From Rhypophila decipiens (Eukaryota > Ascomycota > Sordariomycetes > Sordariales > Naviculisporaceae), in the NCBI GenBank assembly GCA_033297075.1, contig MU858167.1, forward strand, positions 52,786 to 116,785: DNA of 64,000 nt. Direction: 5' to 3'. The notes below the pieces were generated by a model, which saw only the letters and a list, made by a program, of their open reading frames with translations, did not search any database and was not told the DNA's origin. Shown one piece after another: positions 1 through 11,908 of this stretch (the first letter of the stretch is position 1; each line of letters starts with the position of its first letter). The position numbers and the translations under genes are program-made.

Positions 1-12
1 TTGCTCCCTTTC

Positions 13-3000
13 CTACTTGAAAACAAAAACGACGCCACTCCGATCAACCGACACCGTCATGCGATACGGCACCTCCAAGACCGCAACATCGGTAATAGCA
101 TCCAGATGACTCTTAAGCAACTGCTGCTGTTGAAGCGACATAACGCTCGATCGATGACTCCTACTCACGGTCCCCTTACCCGGCCTAGAGCCGCCAGCAG
201 GACTTCCTGTGGCAGAGGAAGGCCCATTCGCACCCGCTGTCGTCGAACCAGGCTTCCCGGGTAGTCTCTCGGTATTCAAGGTCATCGACGTATTCGGGTG
301 GCTCGCTGTGAAGGTCGGTCTGCCCTCGTCCGGCTGCAGGCCACTGTACACCAGGCTGTTCTCAATGCGCGATATATCCCAGAACCGTAACTTCTTGTCC
401 GATCCTGCTGTGATGATATAGGCATGTCGGACCTCTCGCTGCCCGTCTGTTACTTCGGAGCCCACGACCATGGCACGCACGCCGCGGTCCGCATTGCCCG
501 TGGCAGAGGGCTCGATGTTCGTGGCAAACCGACCCAGCATTCCCTCGGGTTTGTCCTCGTCAACTTCCCAAGCCTCGTACCCGCGGGGACCTTCCTTGTT
601 GCGGCCGACTCGATAGATCTCTCGGCAAAGAGTACGTTCCAAGTCCCACACAGTCACCTCCCCTTGTCCCGTACCTCCAGCCACACATACCCACCTCCCC
701 CTGCCCTTAGCAGGATGAACGCAGAGTCGGTAGATGGACCCTTTCCCTGGCACGCCCCAACCCTTCAACCGTACCTTAAACCTGAGATCCCACAAGTCTA
801 GCACGCCATGCGAGGTTCCAAGAACCAGCCAATTCTTCTTGCGATCGACGCAGAAACATGTTGGGGTCCCATGGTGTACCGGATTCTCAAGCCTGAACAG
901 CAGGGACATGGTGCGCAGTTCAATGCCGACTATCCCAGACCTGTTCGTTGCGAGTACCAACACCGAGTTCCCTTCGTGCCTAAAGTGCTCGCACCAGACA
1001 GCACACTCGCCTTCTGGCAGCTGGTATGGTTCCCGAACAAGTCCGAGCCGCGGATACCGGATGCCGGAATTGCCGCTAGAATGCGATTCAAGCGATTCGA
1101 CCCTGACAACGTGGACACTACCGTCGCTGGCGCAACTGACAAAGGAATGGGTATTCTCGATAAAGCAAAGGGCGAGTACCTTGGCGCCAGAGCCATGTCG
1201 GTGAGTAAGCCGAGCGCGATGTGTAATGTTCCTTTCCAGCCTTCCCGTGTCCCATACCTTGACACACCCATCGTCACCACCGGTCAAGAAGAACTGGTGG
1301 TCTGGAGCGGCGACAAGGCGGTTAATGGCCCCGACATGTTCAGAGAATGTTGCGACAAGCTCTCCGCCAGGCCTCCAACCCGGATCAGGCCGATCTGTCT
1401 TCTGATTATTGGGCTTTTGGTTGGCCGTCTTGGTACCCGCTTTGTCACCAGAAATTGAGGCCACATATGGGCCAAATACGGCATCGCCCTGGTTAATTTT
1501 ATCTTGATACATAGAATCCAGCAATTTGAGAATGCTAGGATCGTTGCCAGTGTAATTGTGATTAGCCCGAAATCTGTTCTTGGTGTATGGCGAGTTGGCT
1601 TCAGATTCAGCGGGCGAGGCAGTTGAAGACTGTGTTTGGACAAACGGCACTTCAACTTGGCCAAATGCATTGGTCTCAGTAGTACCTGTTTCCGGGACAG
1701 ATTTGCCGCCGTCTTTGCGGTTCATGAGGCTCATTGCACTAGACTGATGTCTCAGCCCCCGTCTCGTCGAATACGGCACGTCTTGGACAGATCCTTGATC
1801 GTCTCCGGGGGGTAGGTGATTAGAAGATGGTCGACGTGATGCAACTCCAGATGGAGGAGCTGAACTTCCATCGAGCGGACGCCTGCCATCTGTTGGCATG
1901 GGTGATACACCGTCGCGGTTGTTAAGCCGTGACATGTGGCTGTTGATGGCCGCTCGCTTTCTTTTGCCGACGGGATCATCGATCGTCATCGATGCGTCAA
2001 AAAGCGCCTCCTTGATCGTCCTTGGTGCACCAGAGTCCTGATCGAGTGAGTCAGGAGGCTGCTGAGGTTGTTCGTCGTCAAAGATGACGGTCTGTAGAGT
2101 GATTCCCATGGGCCGTAGGTCTATCTTGCTATTAAGGGGGTTCGGCGCGACGCTGTCTGTCCCTGACGAGTCTCGCGCTTTGATTTGGCTTAACCGCCAT
2201 ATGAACTCCCTCAGCACAAGCAGTTTTGGCTCGTCTTCTTGAGACAGCCCCAAGTTGCGCAATTTGTTCAGCCACTGCTCGTCCTCCTCGTTTTTAGGTA
2301 TCCTGCTCAGAGCTTGGGGATTCCTGTCCACTTGACCTCGAGTGACAGATATGGCGGCATCACGGAACTTCCGGAGAGATTTCCAAAAGTCTCCCCTCTC
2401 GGCCTTCGATGCCCACAGTAAGGCCTGGTCAAAGACAGACCGTGACAATGGTCTTTGCAATGCATCTAAAAGGTCAAGCTCTGAAAAGTCGGTGAGCCGG
2501 TGTGGTTTGAGGTACGGCCTAACTTGTGGGTAAACAAGAACCCTGAGGTATGCTGGGCTGAAGAACCGTTTCCCCGCTGCGATGAACTCGGCCGCGGACT
2601 CGCGGATCCAAATGTTAGGATGCATTGTGAAGCGGGCTACGGAGCCAAGAAGTTCGAGGAAAGTTTGTTTGCTCAGCAAGCCCAAGTTTGCCAGGTCGGC
2701 TAGGGAGTGTAACGCCCCATGGACCACATACTCTTCAGGGTCCGTGACAGCCTGGATCATCAGGGGTAATATAAAAGTTTCGAGTGTGCTGCTCCCCAGG
2801 AAGGCCGATATTCCAACAATGGTATCAAGGAATGCACACTTTAGCATCCAATCTCTGTCGTTCAGGTACGTGTTCAGGTGTGTTAATATGATGTCGTTCG
2901 CTTGTGAAACGCCGAAAAATATGCACAAGTCAGGGACAGAGCTCAAAAATGCTCGCCGTACGAAGGGATCAGGATCCTCGATCAAGAATTTGGTATGGAG

Positions 3001-4759
3001 TTCGAAGAGGTCCGCCAAGTCCTGGCGGGTGTCATCGAAGATTCCGTCGAAAGCATTCTCCGTTCCATGACCAGGTTCGACTTCCGGGTCTGCAACTGCC
3101 GCAGAGCCCTCTGCCCTCAGTGTCGCAGCCATTGCCAGGAAGCGATCGGCCGTTGTTGCGAGCCTCCCAATGACAGATGCGTAGGTAGATCTGACGACCG
3201 GGCTCGGGGTCTTTTGGCCCATCAGTACAGTACTCTGCATCCTTGGCAATACGTATTCTAAGAATATCTGAGAGTTGATGGGAGTGACGACCTTTACAAG
3301 GTCCAGAAGCTGTGTTATGGATTTGATGGCGTTAACAACCACCATGTCGGATTTGTCAGAAAGTAGGGCTATTAAATACGGCAGTACGCGGTCCAACTTG
3401 GCCTCGTCGGTGAGCCGCTCTGCGAAAGCAAGCATGATGTCGCACGCTTTTATTTTGGCAGTAGCACGCGCCGTGTTTCGGACAGACGAGACGATCAACG
3501 TCAGGAATATCAGCGTCCCATCGTCAGCGGCGGGCTGTTTAGTCTTGGATATGTAATGTTCGTTGTTTGGAATATTCGAACGGATGGGAAAGTGCCGTAG
3601 GCCAAGCCGTGGAGCGAGTTGCGTTTCGGGAGGCTGTTTCTGCTCAATTGGATATCCAAGAAGGGAGGAAATCTTGTCGAAGTCGAGCCAAACACGCTCG
3701 ATCCTGTGGTCCGCCTCGCCAAAATGCTTTACCGCCGACCCGTAGGAATATTGCGGCGACGACAGGTCGGTAATCAATTCCATGTACTGGTGTAAGACGC
3801 TATCAAAGTACTGCGGGAACACCTTTCCCTTCCAGAAGTCCAAGTATTGCCCGGCCGAATAGCGCTTTTCTGGATCGAGCTGGATCATGTGGGCAATCAT
3901 TTCTCTGACGTCTTTATCAGCGATGCGACTCAGGTGTGATATGCTTGGATCGTATTCGCCCTTTCGATATTTGAAGAGCTGGCTGAGGCTGAAGATGGGA
4001 GTCTCGAGGAAGAGTTCTGCGATGACACACCCCGCGCTGAACACATCCATTGCCCATGTGACCTTTGCATTTGGGTCTGCCTCCTGCCCTTGGGGTATGA
4101 ACCTCTCCGGTGCCAAGTAGCAGGTCCGACGGCCTGAAGTGTCGAAGAAGTAGGAGAAGTCGGCTGGATTGTCTTCGGGCAGCATGACCCTCTTGAACGA
4201 CGATGAGAAATCCGACAAGTATAACCAGTTCCAGGACGTCACGAGGGTGTTCTCGGTCTTGATATCACCATGATAGATGTCCTTGGCGTGGCAGTCGCTC
4301 AACGCGCGCAGAAGCTGGAAAGCCAGCCATTTCTTCTCGATGTCTTCTAGGAAGGGTCTGGTGCTCAGCCGGTCGTAGAGGGAGTTGTAGCAAAACTGAC
4401 GGACAAGGTATCCATTCGTCTCCGTCTCGATTGCTCGTTGATACGGGAGTGCGTTTGGAATACCGGCAAGTGCTTTCCGCTCGCCTGTGCGTGCATGCCG
4501 GATTAGCTCAACAACGGCGTCCATACTCCAGGGCAGACATCTGCTTACGGATGATATCCTTCTTGTATTCCTCCAGCGACATAGGGTACGGTTTTATGAG
4601 CACCTTCACAAGTACAACGCCATCATGATTCCTTGCACGGATGCTCTTCATGAAGCGGGCAGCGCCGATCGACTTCTCGTACACCAGGTCGCTCAACTCT
4701 GGAACATCGATGCCAGCAGCCCCGGCTGGGGGGGCTGCAAGAGAAAACCCCTGGCCCAT
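13..4759 (-). CDS. vps15: Vps15-type regulatory subunit of class III PI 3-kinase
   Basis: Pseudokinase-like scaffold that activates Vps34 in the class III PI 3-kinase complexes for endosomal sorting and autophagy (family knowledge). Two exons, complement(13..4484, 4549..4759), give 1560 aa; the 64-nt intron is GTAAGC...CACAG. The start is chosen because it gives MGQGFSLA, with Gly2 as the expected N-myristoylation site. The join restores the conserved run RERKALAGIPNALPYQR. The kinase-like domain covers about residues 27-300, with HGDIKTEN (Asp about 144) and DFSS instead of DFG (about 162), as is usual for Vps15. HEAT-type helical repeats follow (about 350-800). A polar, Ser/Pro-rich linker of about 240 residues leads to C-terminal WD40 repeats (about 1115-1560, ending VVFVFK). 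Yeast Vps15 is about 1450 aa, so the linker accounts for much of the extra length. Divergently placed with the gephyrin-type gene. Confidence 0.96.
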
Positions 4760-5627
4760 TCTTCAACTCGCCAACTACCTGAGATCGAAGGCCGGGAGGG
4801 TGTTGTGCATTTTGGGACTGGGACGGGAGGGTCGGGTCTTGGACTGTGGCTACAGCGGTTCGTGCACGAGTACCGATGAGCTGCGATTTATCAGAGATTT
4901 TATCTATCGGTCGATCGCGTCAATATCACAAGGTGGTTCGAGTAAAAAGTTGTAGATGGCAAGCAAGATTTAAACAAAGGCGACCAGACAGGCCTTTGAG
5001 TGCCGATTGTAGTGGCAGGCGACCAGCATCCGTCAGCTGCCGGCTACAGTGTCTCGGGGCAGGACCTCTGGCGGTTCAGGTGAGGAATGACGCAGCAGCG
5101 TCGCCAATCAAAGTCACTGTGGGAGATAAGATATCGCTAGCTCCCCCACATTTCAAAGGGAAGCTTTCAGCCCTACAGACCTAGAGGGCTGGGGTGTATT
5201 GTCCAAGTCAGGATATCAAGAAAACATATTGTTGTAAGAACATCTCAACCAAAAGGTTCGCAAACTATAGGGATTCCATATTCGACTAGAAAATGTGACA
5301 ACTATTTGTACAGAACAAGACGCTAGAACCTGCTTCAGAACCAAGTGCTGCTTTGGTGCTGCATCTTGATGTCAATCGGCAAACGAAATGGTATTGGCTA
5401 ACCCCACCCACCTTAAAGAGGGATTAATCATGGCCCCTCCCCTTTCTGGATCTTCGGATCTTCCGCTCTCGATTGCATGAACATATACCCCTAGAGTATC
5501 TGATGAGTTGTCTTAATACTCGACCTCGAGTCACTGTACAGTAGTTTCCCAGGTTATTCATCTCAACTTTGGAAGTCTACCTGGAGATACTAGATCTTAC
5601 CCCTTGGTGATAATCTGGCGGTGCAAC
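4760..5627. promoter_or_regulatory. Shared intergenic region between vps15 and the gephyrin-type gene
   Basis: 868 bp between two divergent start codons, so it should hold both promoters and 5' leaders. A GATAAG motif lies at 5125-5130, the core recognised by AreA/NIT2-type GATA factors, but one such hexamer is expected often by chance. No convincing ORF or RNA gene is seen. Confidence 0.5.
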
Positions 5628-7679
5628 ATGTCGGCACCCAAACTTAAAGCGGCCATCTTGGTCGTCTCAACAACAGCGGCCCAGGAGCCTTCCACGGACG
5701 CAGCTGAAGCGACTCTCCGCGAAGTCTTTGAGAAAGATGGCGGTCCACAGTGGACCGTGTCCGACACCAAGATCGTAAGCGATGTGGTCGCTGATATTCA
5801 GCAGCAGATCATCAACTGGACCGTCCGGTCCGAGTCCCAGGATGACATTATCAATCTGATCGTCACCACCGGTGGTACTGGTTTTGCCGTGGCGGATGTC
5901 ACGCCCGAGGCCGTCTCTCCATTGCTACATAAGCAAGCTCCCGGCTTGGTTCACGGCATGTTGGCAGCGTCACTTAATGTGACGCCCTTTGCGATGATGT
6001 CGAGACCTGTCGCAGGGGTTCGGGAGCAGACGGTCATCATCACTCTTCCAGGATCTCCAAAGGGTGCGAGGGAAAATCTGCAGGCTGTGATCAAGATGCT
6101 CCCTCATGCTTGTTTGCAAGCTGCCGGGTCGAACTCGAGGGCTATGCATACGGGTGGCGTCAAGAAACTGGAGCAGGATGCTGGGGTTGGTTCTGAGTCT
6201 GGCCAGCAACACCATCACCATGGTCACGATCACAGCCATAGCCACGGTCATGGCCACCATGGACATGGACACGGACATGGCCATGGAAGTCTAGTCAGGC
6301 ATACCAGACCCAACGAAAACCCCAAGTCCAATGACCCCAGTCTCGGCCCAGGCCGTCGACACCGGGAATCTCCCTTTCCCATGTTGCCCGTCGACGACGC
6401 TCTCCAGCAAATACAACAACACACGCCAGAACCTCAAATCACTCTCGTCAAGGTCGACAGCGGCTTAGTCGGCGCTGTTCTCGCCGAGGACGTTCTAGCC
6501 CGGGAGAACGTACCTGCGTTTCGGGCGAGCATAGTGGACGGTTACGCGGTCGTCGTCCCGAATGACGGAGATATGAAAGGAACATTTCCCGTCACCACCA
6601 TATCACACGCGGCTCCCGGACAGGTCGCGCCACTGAAGGAAGGCGAAATTGCAAGAATCACCACCGGCGCTCCACTTCCGCCTGGGGCTACGTCTGTCAT
6701 CATGGTCGAAGATACTGTCTTGGCTTCGACCAAGAAAACGGAGGATGGCAAAGAGGAGGAAGAGACAGTAGAGATACTTGCCGATAATGTGAAAGAGGGA
6801 GAGAATATCAGGGAGGTGGGGAGCGATATCAAGCAAGGCACTGTGATCCTCCGAAAGGGTGATCAGGTTTCTTCTGTAGGCGGCGAGATTGGTCTCCTGG
6901 CTGCGGTTGGCGTCGCCGAGGTAAAGATCTACCGCCGGCCGGTCGTGGGCGTCTTGTCCACGGGCGACGAGATTGTATCTCACGATCGGCCTGGCGATCT
7001 GAGTCTCGGCGAGGTCCGAGATACCAACCGGCCAACCCTGATATCCGCCGCCAGGGGCTGGGGTTACAACGTGGTTGACCTCGGTGTGGCCAAGGACAAA
7101 TCCGGGACACTGGAAGAAGTCCTCCGGGAAGCGATGAGACAGGTAGACGTGGTCATCACTACCGGAGGAGTGTCCATGGGCGAACTCGATCTTCTGAAGC
7201 CGACCATCGAACGCTCCCTGGGCGGGACTATCCACTTTGGCCGCGTGGCCATGAAGCCTGGGAAACCGTCCACTTTTGCTACAGTGCCCGTGAAGAACAA
7301 CGACGGAGAAAGGGTTTCCAAGCTGATTTTCTCGTTGCCGGGGAATCCTGCGTCGGCGTTGGTTACATTCCACCTGTTTGTGTTGCCATCGTTGCATCAG
7401 CTGTCTGGTGTCACTCCCGCCGGGTTGCCGAGAGTACCGGTGGTGGTGTCCCACGACATTCCTTTGGATAGGGCACGACCTGAATATCACCGAGCGATTG
7501 TCGTGGTTACCACGGACGGGACTTTTTCAGCCACTAGCACTGGAGGTCAGAGGAGTTCACGAGTTGGCAGCATGAAAGGAGCGAACGCCTTGCTCTGTCT
7601 TCCAAGCGGGCCCGAACCTCTGCGTAAGGGCTCCAAGGTGGAGGCGCTATTGATGGGTGATATACGAAGTGATATGTAA
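5628..7679 (+). CDS. cnxE: Gephyrin-type molybdenum cofactor synthesis protein (MogA-MoeA fusion)
   Basis: Bifunctional enzyme of the last molybdenum cofactor steps: molybdopterin adenylylation (G domain) and molybdate insertion (E domain), serving nitrate reductase, sulfite oxidase and xanthine dehydrogenase type enzymes. Counterpart of Aspergillus CnxE and Neurospora NIT-9. Intronless, 683 aa from the ATG of MSAPKLK; an in-frame ATG eight codons upstream has a weaker context. The MogA-like domain (about 1-165) carries TTGGTG...TPEA and LPGSPKGA. A linker at about 195-220 holds 15 histidines alternating with Gly, Ser and Asp. The MoeA-like domain (about 245-683) carries TTGGVSMGELD and SLPGNPASA. 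The G-then-E order is that of animal gephyrin, opposite to plant Cnx1. The His tract is unusual for the catalytic family and could bind metal (inference). Confidence 0.95.
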   Translation: MSAPKLKAAILVVSTTAAQEPSTDAAEATLREVFEKDGGPQWTVSDTKIVSDVVADIQQQIINWTVRSESQDDIINLIVTTGGTGFAVADVTPEAVSPLLHKQAPGLVHGMLAASLNVTPFAMMSRPVAGVREQTVIITLPGSPKGARENLQAVIKMLPHACLQAAGSNSRAMHTGGVKKLEQDAGVGSESGQQHHHHGHDHSHSHGHGHHGHGHGHGHGSLVRHTRPNENPKSNDPSLGPGRRHRESPFPMLPVDDALQQIQQHTPEPQITLVKVDSGLVGAVLAEDVLARENVPAFRASIVDGYAVVVPNDGDMKGTFPVTTISHAAPGQVAPLKEGEIARITTGAPLPPGATSVIMVEDTVLASTKKTEDGKEEEETVEILADNVKEGENIREVGSDIKQGTVILRKGDQVSSVGGEIGLLAAVGVAEVKIYRRPVVGVLSTGDEIVSHDRPGDLSLGEVRDTNRPTLISAARGWGYNVVDLGVAKDKSGTLEEVLREAMRQVDVVITTGGVSMGELDLLKPTIERSLGGTIHFGRVAMKPGKPSTFATVPVKNNDGERVSKLIFSLPGNPASALVTFHLFVLPSLHQLSGVTPAGLPRVPVVVSHDIPLDRARPEYHRAIVVVTTDGTFSATSTGGQRSSRVGSMKGANALLCLPSGPEPLRKGSKVEALLMGDIRSDM

Positions 7680-7935
7680 ACCAAACCAAAAGGCATAGAG
7701 TACAAAGGCCGACAAGTAATTAATGATCCTAAACGAGATTTTTGTACAGTTGAGCGTTCTACCCCTTTATAAAAAATGCCCACCGTCCCAATAACCATGC
7801 CTTACCACGTTCTCCCATTAAATAAAAATAACGCCGGTGATGATGAGGCTAGTTAGACACGCTTTTCAAAGCAGTAGTCCTTCCCACTCGAGGCGAGGAC
7901 GTAATATGACGATCATACGCAACATTGCAGCGAGA

Positions 7936-8813
7936 TCACGCCTTGCTGCCGAAATCAAAGGCCTTGCTGGACAGGAGTAGGCCCACGATAAGTCCGAATA
8001 ATCCAAGGACCGAGCTGAAAATCTCAATAACCAAGATCTTGACGAATCTGCGAGAGAAGTCCGTTAGCTAGAACCACAAAACATTACCAGAACCGGAAGG
8101 GACCTTACAATGTGGGATCGGCAGCATCGGCCAAGGCGGCACCGGACCCATTGATACCGACGGCCAGACCACAGAGCAAGTTGCAGACGCCAACGGTGAG
8201 TCCAGACCAAAACAAGGCATATCCCGTGTAGTAGCTGTCCGGCGAGTAAATGTCGGCTCCCTCGACCGCATTCAGCTTCGCGGAGAACACAATCGCCATG
8301 ATAACGCCATAGATGGCGACGACTTCGCAGAAAATGATGGAAATCAGGTTCTTGGTTCGAATTCGAGGCGCTTTGACACCACCGCCGAGGATCGATGAGC
8401 CCGTAATAAAGATTCCCCACGCCGCGCCGACGACGGACAAGCCAATGCAGAGGGCGATCTGGTTTCGAGAGTCGACACAATCAGCTTTACTGAGCGAGAG
8501 GCAAGGCCTGCGGGCAGGAGAGCGACACTTACACCTAAATCAGCCCATGCGTATGGTGATACAGATTCAAGGAAAGCGCCGACCTAGAGTTAGTTCCCTT
8601 TCGTTAGACTGGTCGCATTATCGCAGGATGGTTCGGATTGTTCGTTCGTGATCGCATACATCAAAGGATTCACCACTGCCAGTGAATAGCATATCTATCC
8701 AATCATCCGGCGTCAGCTGTAAATCCAAGGGTGGTCCTTTTGAGAATGTACTGACATGCTCCAACCACGGCCAAACTGGACCCTATCCCGCCGATTCCGT
8801 ACGTCAAGCTCAT
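7936..8813 (-). CDS. vma16: V-type ATPase proteolipid subunit c''
   Basis: Membrane rotor subunit of the Vo sector of the vacuolar proton pump. Five coding exons, complement(7936..8047, 8109..8458, 8533..8583, 8660..8694, 8756..8813), give 201 aa (yeast Vma16 is 213). All junctions are GT-AG and keep frame; the 35-nt exon 2 joins as GAYMLFTG. Diagnostic stretches are [33 protein letters not shown] with the proton-binding Glu in a membrane helix, and [17 protein letters not shown], which crosses the last intron. The last exon supplies the final helix and ends KAFDFGSKA. The ATG gives [11 protein letters not shown]. The in-frame sequence upstream also looks mildly coding and follows a TAG acceptor-like site, so an extra N-terminal exon cannot be excluded. 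Confidence 0.92.
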
Positions 8814-9262
8814 TTTGGTGGTTTTCGTCAAATATGGAAACTCCTCCGTAGGGTCTGGCTTCGGCAGCTACAGAAATAGCACTGGTATACTGGTGAGGGA
8901 ATCGTAGAATTCGTGGAGTCGAAACCAGTGGTTCAAAGTCGAGATTTGTCGTCACTTTCGCTTTTGTCTCGATATCAAGATGCGAGAGCTGCCAACACGC
9001 CAATTCAACGCCCGCCTCCAACGACGCAAGAGACCCACAAAACGCACAGACAGTTGGTATTCTTATAAGCGATTTCATCCCCTCTCGGCACGTGATCCCG
9101 CTTAAACTTCACTGCTGCCTTGCTGACTCAGCCACACGTACGTCAACTCCGCCACTCCTCCGAGAACTCTCCCTCCTTCCCCCAACTATTTAAACTCCTA
9201 CACCTCACCTCACACCAACTCCAAGTTCCCGCCAAATTGCTCACGAGAAAAGTCAAGGCACA
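8814..9262. promoter_or_regulatory. Divergent promoter region, vma16 / TFIIA small subunit
   Basis: 449 bp between divergent starts. A palindromic CACGTG (9089-9094) is the core bound by Cbf1/bHLH factors. It is a plausible regulatory site for one or both genes, but this rests only on the hexamer. Confidence 0.4.
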
Positions 9263-9835
9263 ATGGCGACCAACTCGACGAACTTCTACGATCTCTATCG
9301 TCATGGAAGGTATGTCGGTGGTCTTTGCCATTGTCGCACGCAGACCTGAGGGCATTGCCTTTTGCTATACAAGACACAAACCAAACTGCTAACACTGGTG
9401 CGCCTGCTGTCCAGCCTAGGCAGCACGCTGACAGATGCGCTGGACGATCTGATCGGCGCCGAACGCATCGACCCTCAGCTGGCTATGAAGGTGTTGACGC
9501 AGTTTGACCGCATCGTTGCAGAGGCGCTGTCGGAGAAAGTGAAAGCTCGCTTGACTTTCAAGGTGAACACATTTTCTGTCTTCATCTCTGTCCCTGCCGT
9601 GCCCTCCCAAGCTTTGGGAGTCCGGTCGCTCGATCCGCTTGGCATAGGGTCTCATGAACTAACAGAGCATCCTTTTGCCCATTAGGGATCTCTCGATACC
9701 TATCGCTTCTGCGATGAAGTCTGGACGTTTCTTATCAAGAACGTCACCTTCAAGATGGACAATGGCGCCCACACTGTCGTTGCCGAGAAGGTCAAGATTG
9801 TCAGCTGCAGCGCAAAGCGGGCCGATGACAAATAA
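9263..9835 (+). CDS. toa2: Transcription initiation factor IIA small (gamma) subunit
   Basis: Small subunit of TFIIA, which stabilises TBP on promoter DNA for RNA polymerase II. Exons 9263..9309, 9415..9562 and 9686..9835 give 114 aa, the usual family size. The N-terminal four-helix-bundle part reads [18 protein letters not shown] (spliced across intron 1), then the conserved [11 protein letters not shown]. Exon 3 starts with [15 protein letters not shown], the signature of the beta-barrel part, and the protein ends CSAKRADDK. The ATG lies in a CACAATGG context. Introns are 105 and 123 nt. Confidence 0.96.
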
Positions 9836-11002
9836 ATACAATGCTCGGACCGACGACAGACGATGACTGGAAACGTCGGCACTGCGATATACACCTGAGT
9901 GCTGAGGCGATCGCGTCTGTCTTCTTTGCTTTTATTACACTTTGCTCTTTTTTGGCGCTTTGGGGATAACGAAACCATTCGACGTCGAGCCTCGAGCAAC
10001 TAGCATCAACCCACGGGCATGGGAATGGCGTTTGGGTATGTTTTATTTTCTGGTTGGTTTATTACACGGCCATGGGTTGGCTTCACACAACGACTGCACA
10101 GCAGCAGCTACACACATTAGAGGTTATCTAGCATGCTATCTTGTATCATTTAGTTCTTTTTTCTCGTGCCAGCCTATGTGCTTTGATAAAATCTCATGGA
10201 AGTTCTTGCAAGTCTGGTTGGATCTCACCACAAAAGCACCGTGTGATGATTTCATGAATTACTCTATGGTAACAGTACAAGACATGCGATGATATACCTA
10301 ACTCCGTCCCGTGTGTGTTTCCAAGAGCCATGCGATGATCAGTTCGCACTTTGTATACTTTCCGTAAAGGGGGCCAATGTGAAAACTCCCCGGCCCACCA
10401 AGTACTTGCACTGTCTCTGTATCCACGCAAATACTGGTAAAGCACGAGGAAAGCATGCGGCCACGATGTGCTTCGTCGACTATTGTGATACTGATCAGAG
10501 AGAAATTTGAATATTTATTGATGATTTAAAAACCGATGTGAACTCGGCTTCTGCTCACGAACCGGATAGGGGTATTGCGATACGGTGATACGCGTATATC
10601 AATACGGTATTGGCGTGTTACAGGGGCTGCCCCGGTTTTTGTTCTTTGCCCTTCATGAATCGGGATTTCTGACAACGGGAACAAAGCCCATTGTCAACCA
10701 CTTTACCAACGCGTAACGGCCAGGCTGCGCATGCACCAAGAAACCCGTAGTTTGTCGTCTTCTATTAGTCGAATCAGCCCGCCCCTCCCAACGCATGCGT
10801 ACCTGCTTTATAATACATAGGATCGATTGGAGTTGTTCACAATCGTTCCTTGGATATAATGCCACGCCGCCAAGACCCAGCTCGTCATAAAGCTTCTGAA
10901 ACAGCTGAAGCAATAACTACGTCCTCTGAACAACCGCCGTCACAGCAGATCAAGAAAAGACAATCTCAGCCTTCAACTGCGGGCCACACCGACAGCTTCA
11001 AA
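9836..11002. other. Intergenic, TFIIA 3' side to TMEM42-like 5' side
   Basis: About 1.17 kb with only short frames in several phases and no recognised product. A cluster of ATACGG/GATACG-type words with an ATACGCGTAT palindrome lies at about 10570-10615. The ATG at 10859, in frame with the next gene, could extend its N terminus. Confidence 0.4.
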
Positions 11003-11908
11003 ATGGAGGATAGTAGATCAGAGGAACAACGGCCACTGCTTGATGGCGATGACCACCTCACAGAAACACAACCGCTGAGCTGGACTGCTCGCAACCAGTG
11101 GATTGTTTTGGCTTTGGCCAGCGGAGCTTGTGCCGCGTTCAATGGTGCTTTTGCGAAGCTGTAAGTAGGGGGATCTTTGCATCGGAGTATGGCCATGGCT
11201 AATCCCGTGAACCTCCAGGACTACTACGGAGCTCACGACGAGCTTTGCAAACGGAGTGGCCAGGTTACTCCATCTTTCACACATCCAGAATGTGATCGAG
11301 GTGATTGTTCGATCTGTAAGTCTCACTCTTCATATGGCCACAGTGAAAGAAGATGATATTGACACATTCGCAGATGTTCTTTGGACTCAACCTTGTGTTC
11401 AATGGCGTGGTAAGTAAACAACTCCGAACCATACGAATACACTTCGTCTGCCTTGTACAAACTGGTCCAAGGCCTCTTACGGCCGGCTATGCTCTTACAC
11501 GAAAGCTGCACGAGAAGCTAACAGTATTGACCCTAGATGTGGACGCTCTTCACCAAGGCCCTTACGCGAGGCAACTCGACGACCCAAGTCTCCATCATCA
11601 ACACATCCTCCAACTTTGTCATAACAGCCATCCTCGGTGTGGCTATCTTCTCAGAATCTCTCCCTCCGCTGTGGTGGCTCGGCGCGGCCATGCTCGTGGC
11701 GGGGAATGTAATCATTGGACAGAAGGATGAAGGGTCGAAGGACAGCAGCAGCATAGAGAGCACATCATCACCACGGCCGACATCTCCCGAGTCTAACGCC
11801 GAGGATGCCCAGGGCACGTATCATCGTATCCCGGGGGTTGAGCAGCCTGTCTTTATCCCGAGGGATGAGAAGGATGATGACGATGTCTTGGATCTCGAGA
11901 CTTCGTGA
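11003..11908 (+). CDS. TMEM42-like EamA/DMT-superfamily membrane protein
   Basis: Small multipass membrane protein resembling TMEM42, a half-size member of the drug/metabolite transporter superfamily with no firmly known substrate. Exons 11003..11160, 11219..11315, 11374..11409 and 11537..11908 give 220 aa. Membrane segments include WIVLALASGACAAFNGAFAK, MFFGLNLVFNGVMWTLFTKAL (assembled from exons 3 and 4), SSNFVITAILGVAIF and PPLWWLGAAMLVAGNVIIG. The MWTLFTKAL and TSSNF pattern is what links it to TMEM42. The C-terminal tail of about 60 residues is acidic, Ser-rich and cytosol-like. The start at 11003 is preferred for its CAAAATGG context; the in-frame ATG at 10859 would give 268 aa with a polar N-terminal extension. 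Confidence 0.82.

Noticed and set aside
6603..7490. 295-codon open frame antisense to the gephyrin-type gene
   Set aside because: Shadow of the conserved MoeA domain; no family features.
5604..7679. Use of the upstream ATG (MVIIWRCN...) for the gephyrin-type protein
   Set aside because: The second ATG starts MSAPKLKAAILVVS, where the conserved domain begins. The extra eight residues have no counterpart and their ATG context is weaker.
10565..10620. ATACGG-rich cluster resembling an inverted repeat
   Set aside because: Only short palindromic words align; no arm longer than about 10 bp, so no structure can be claimed.
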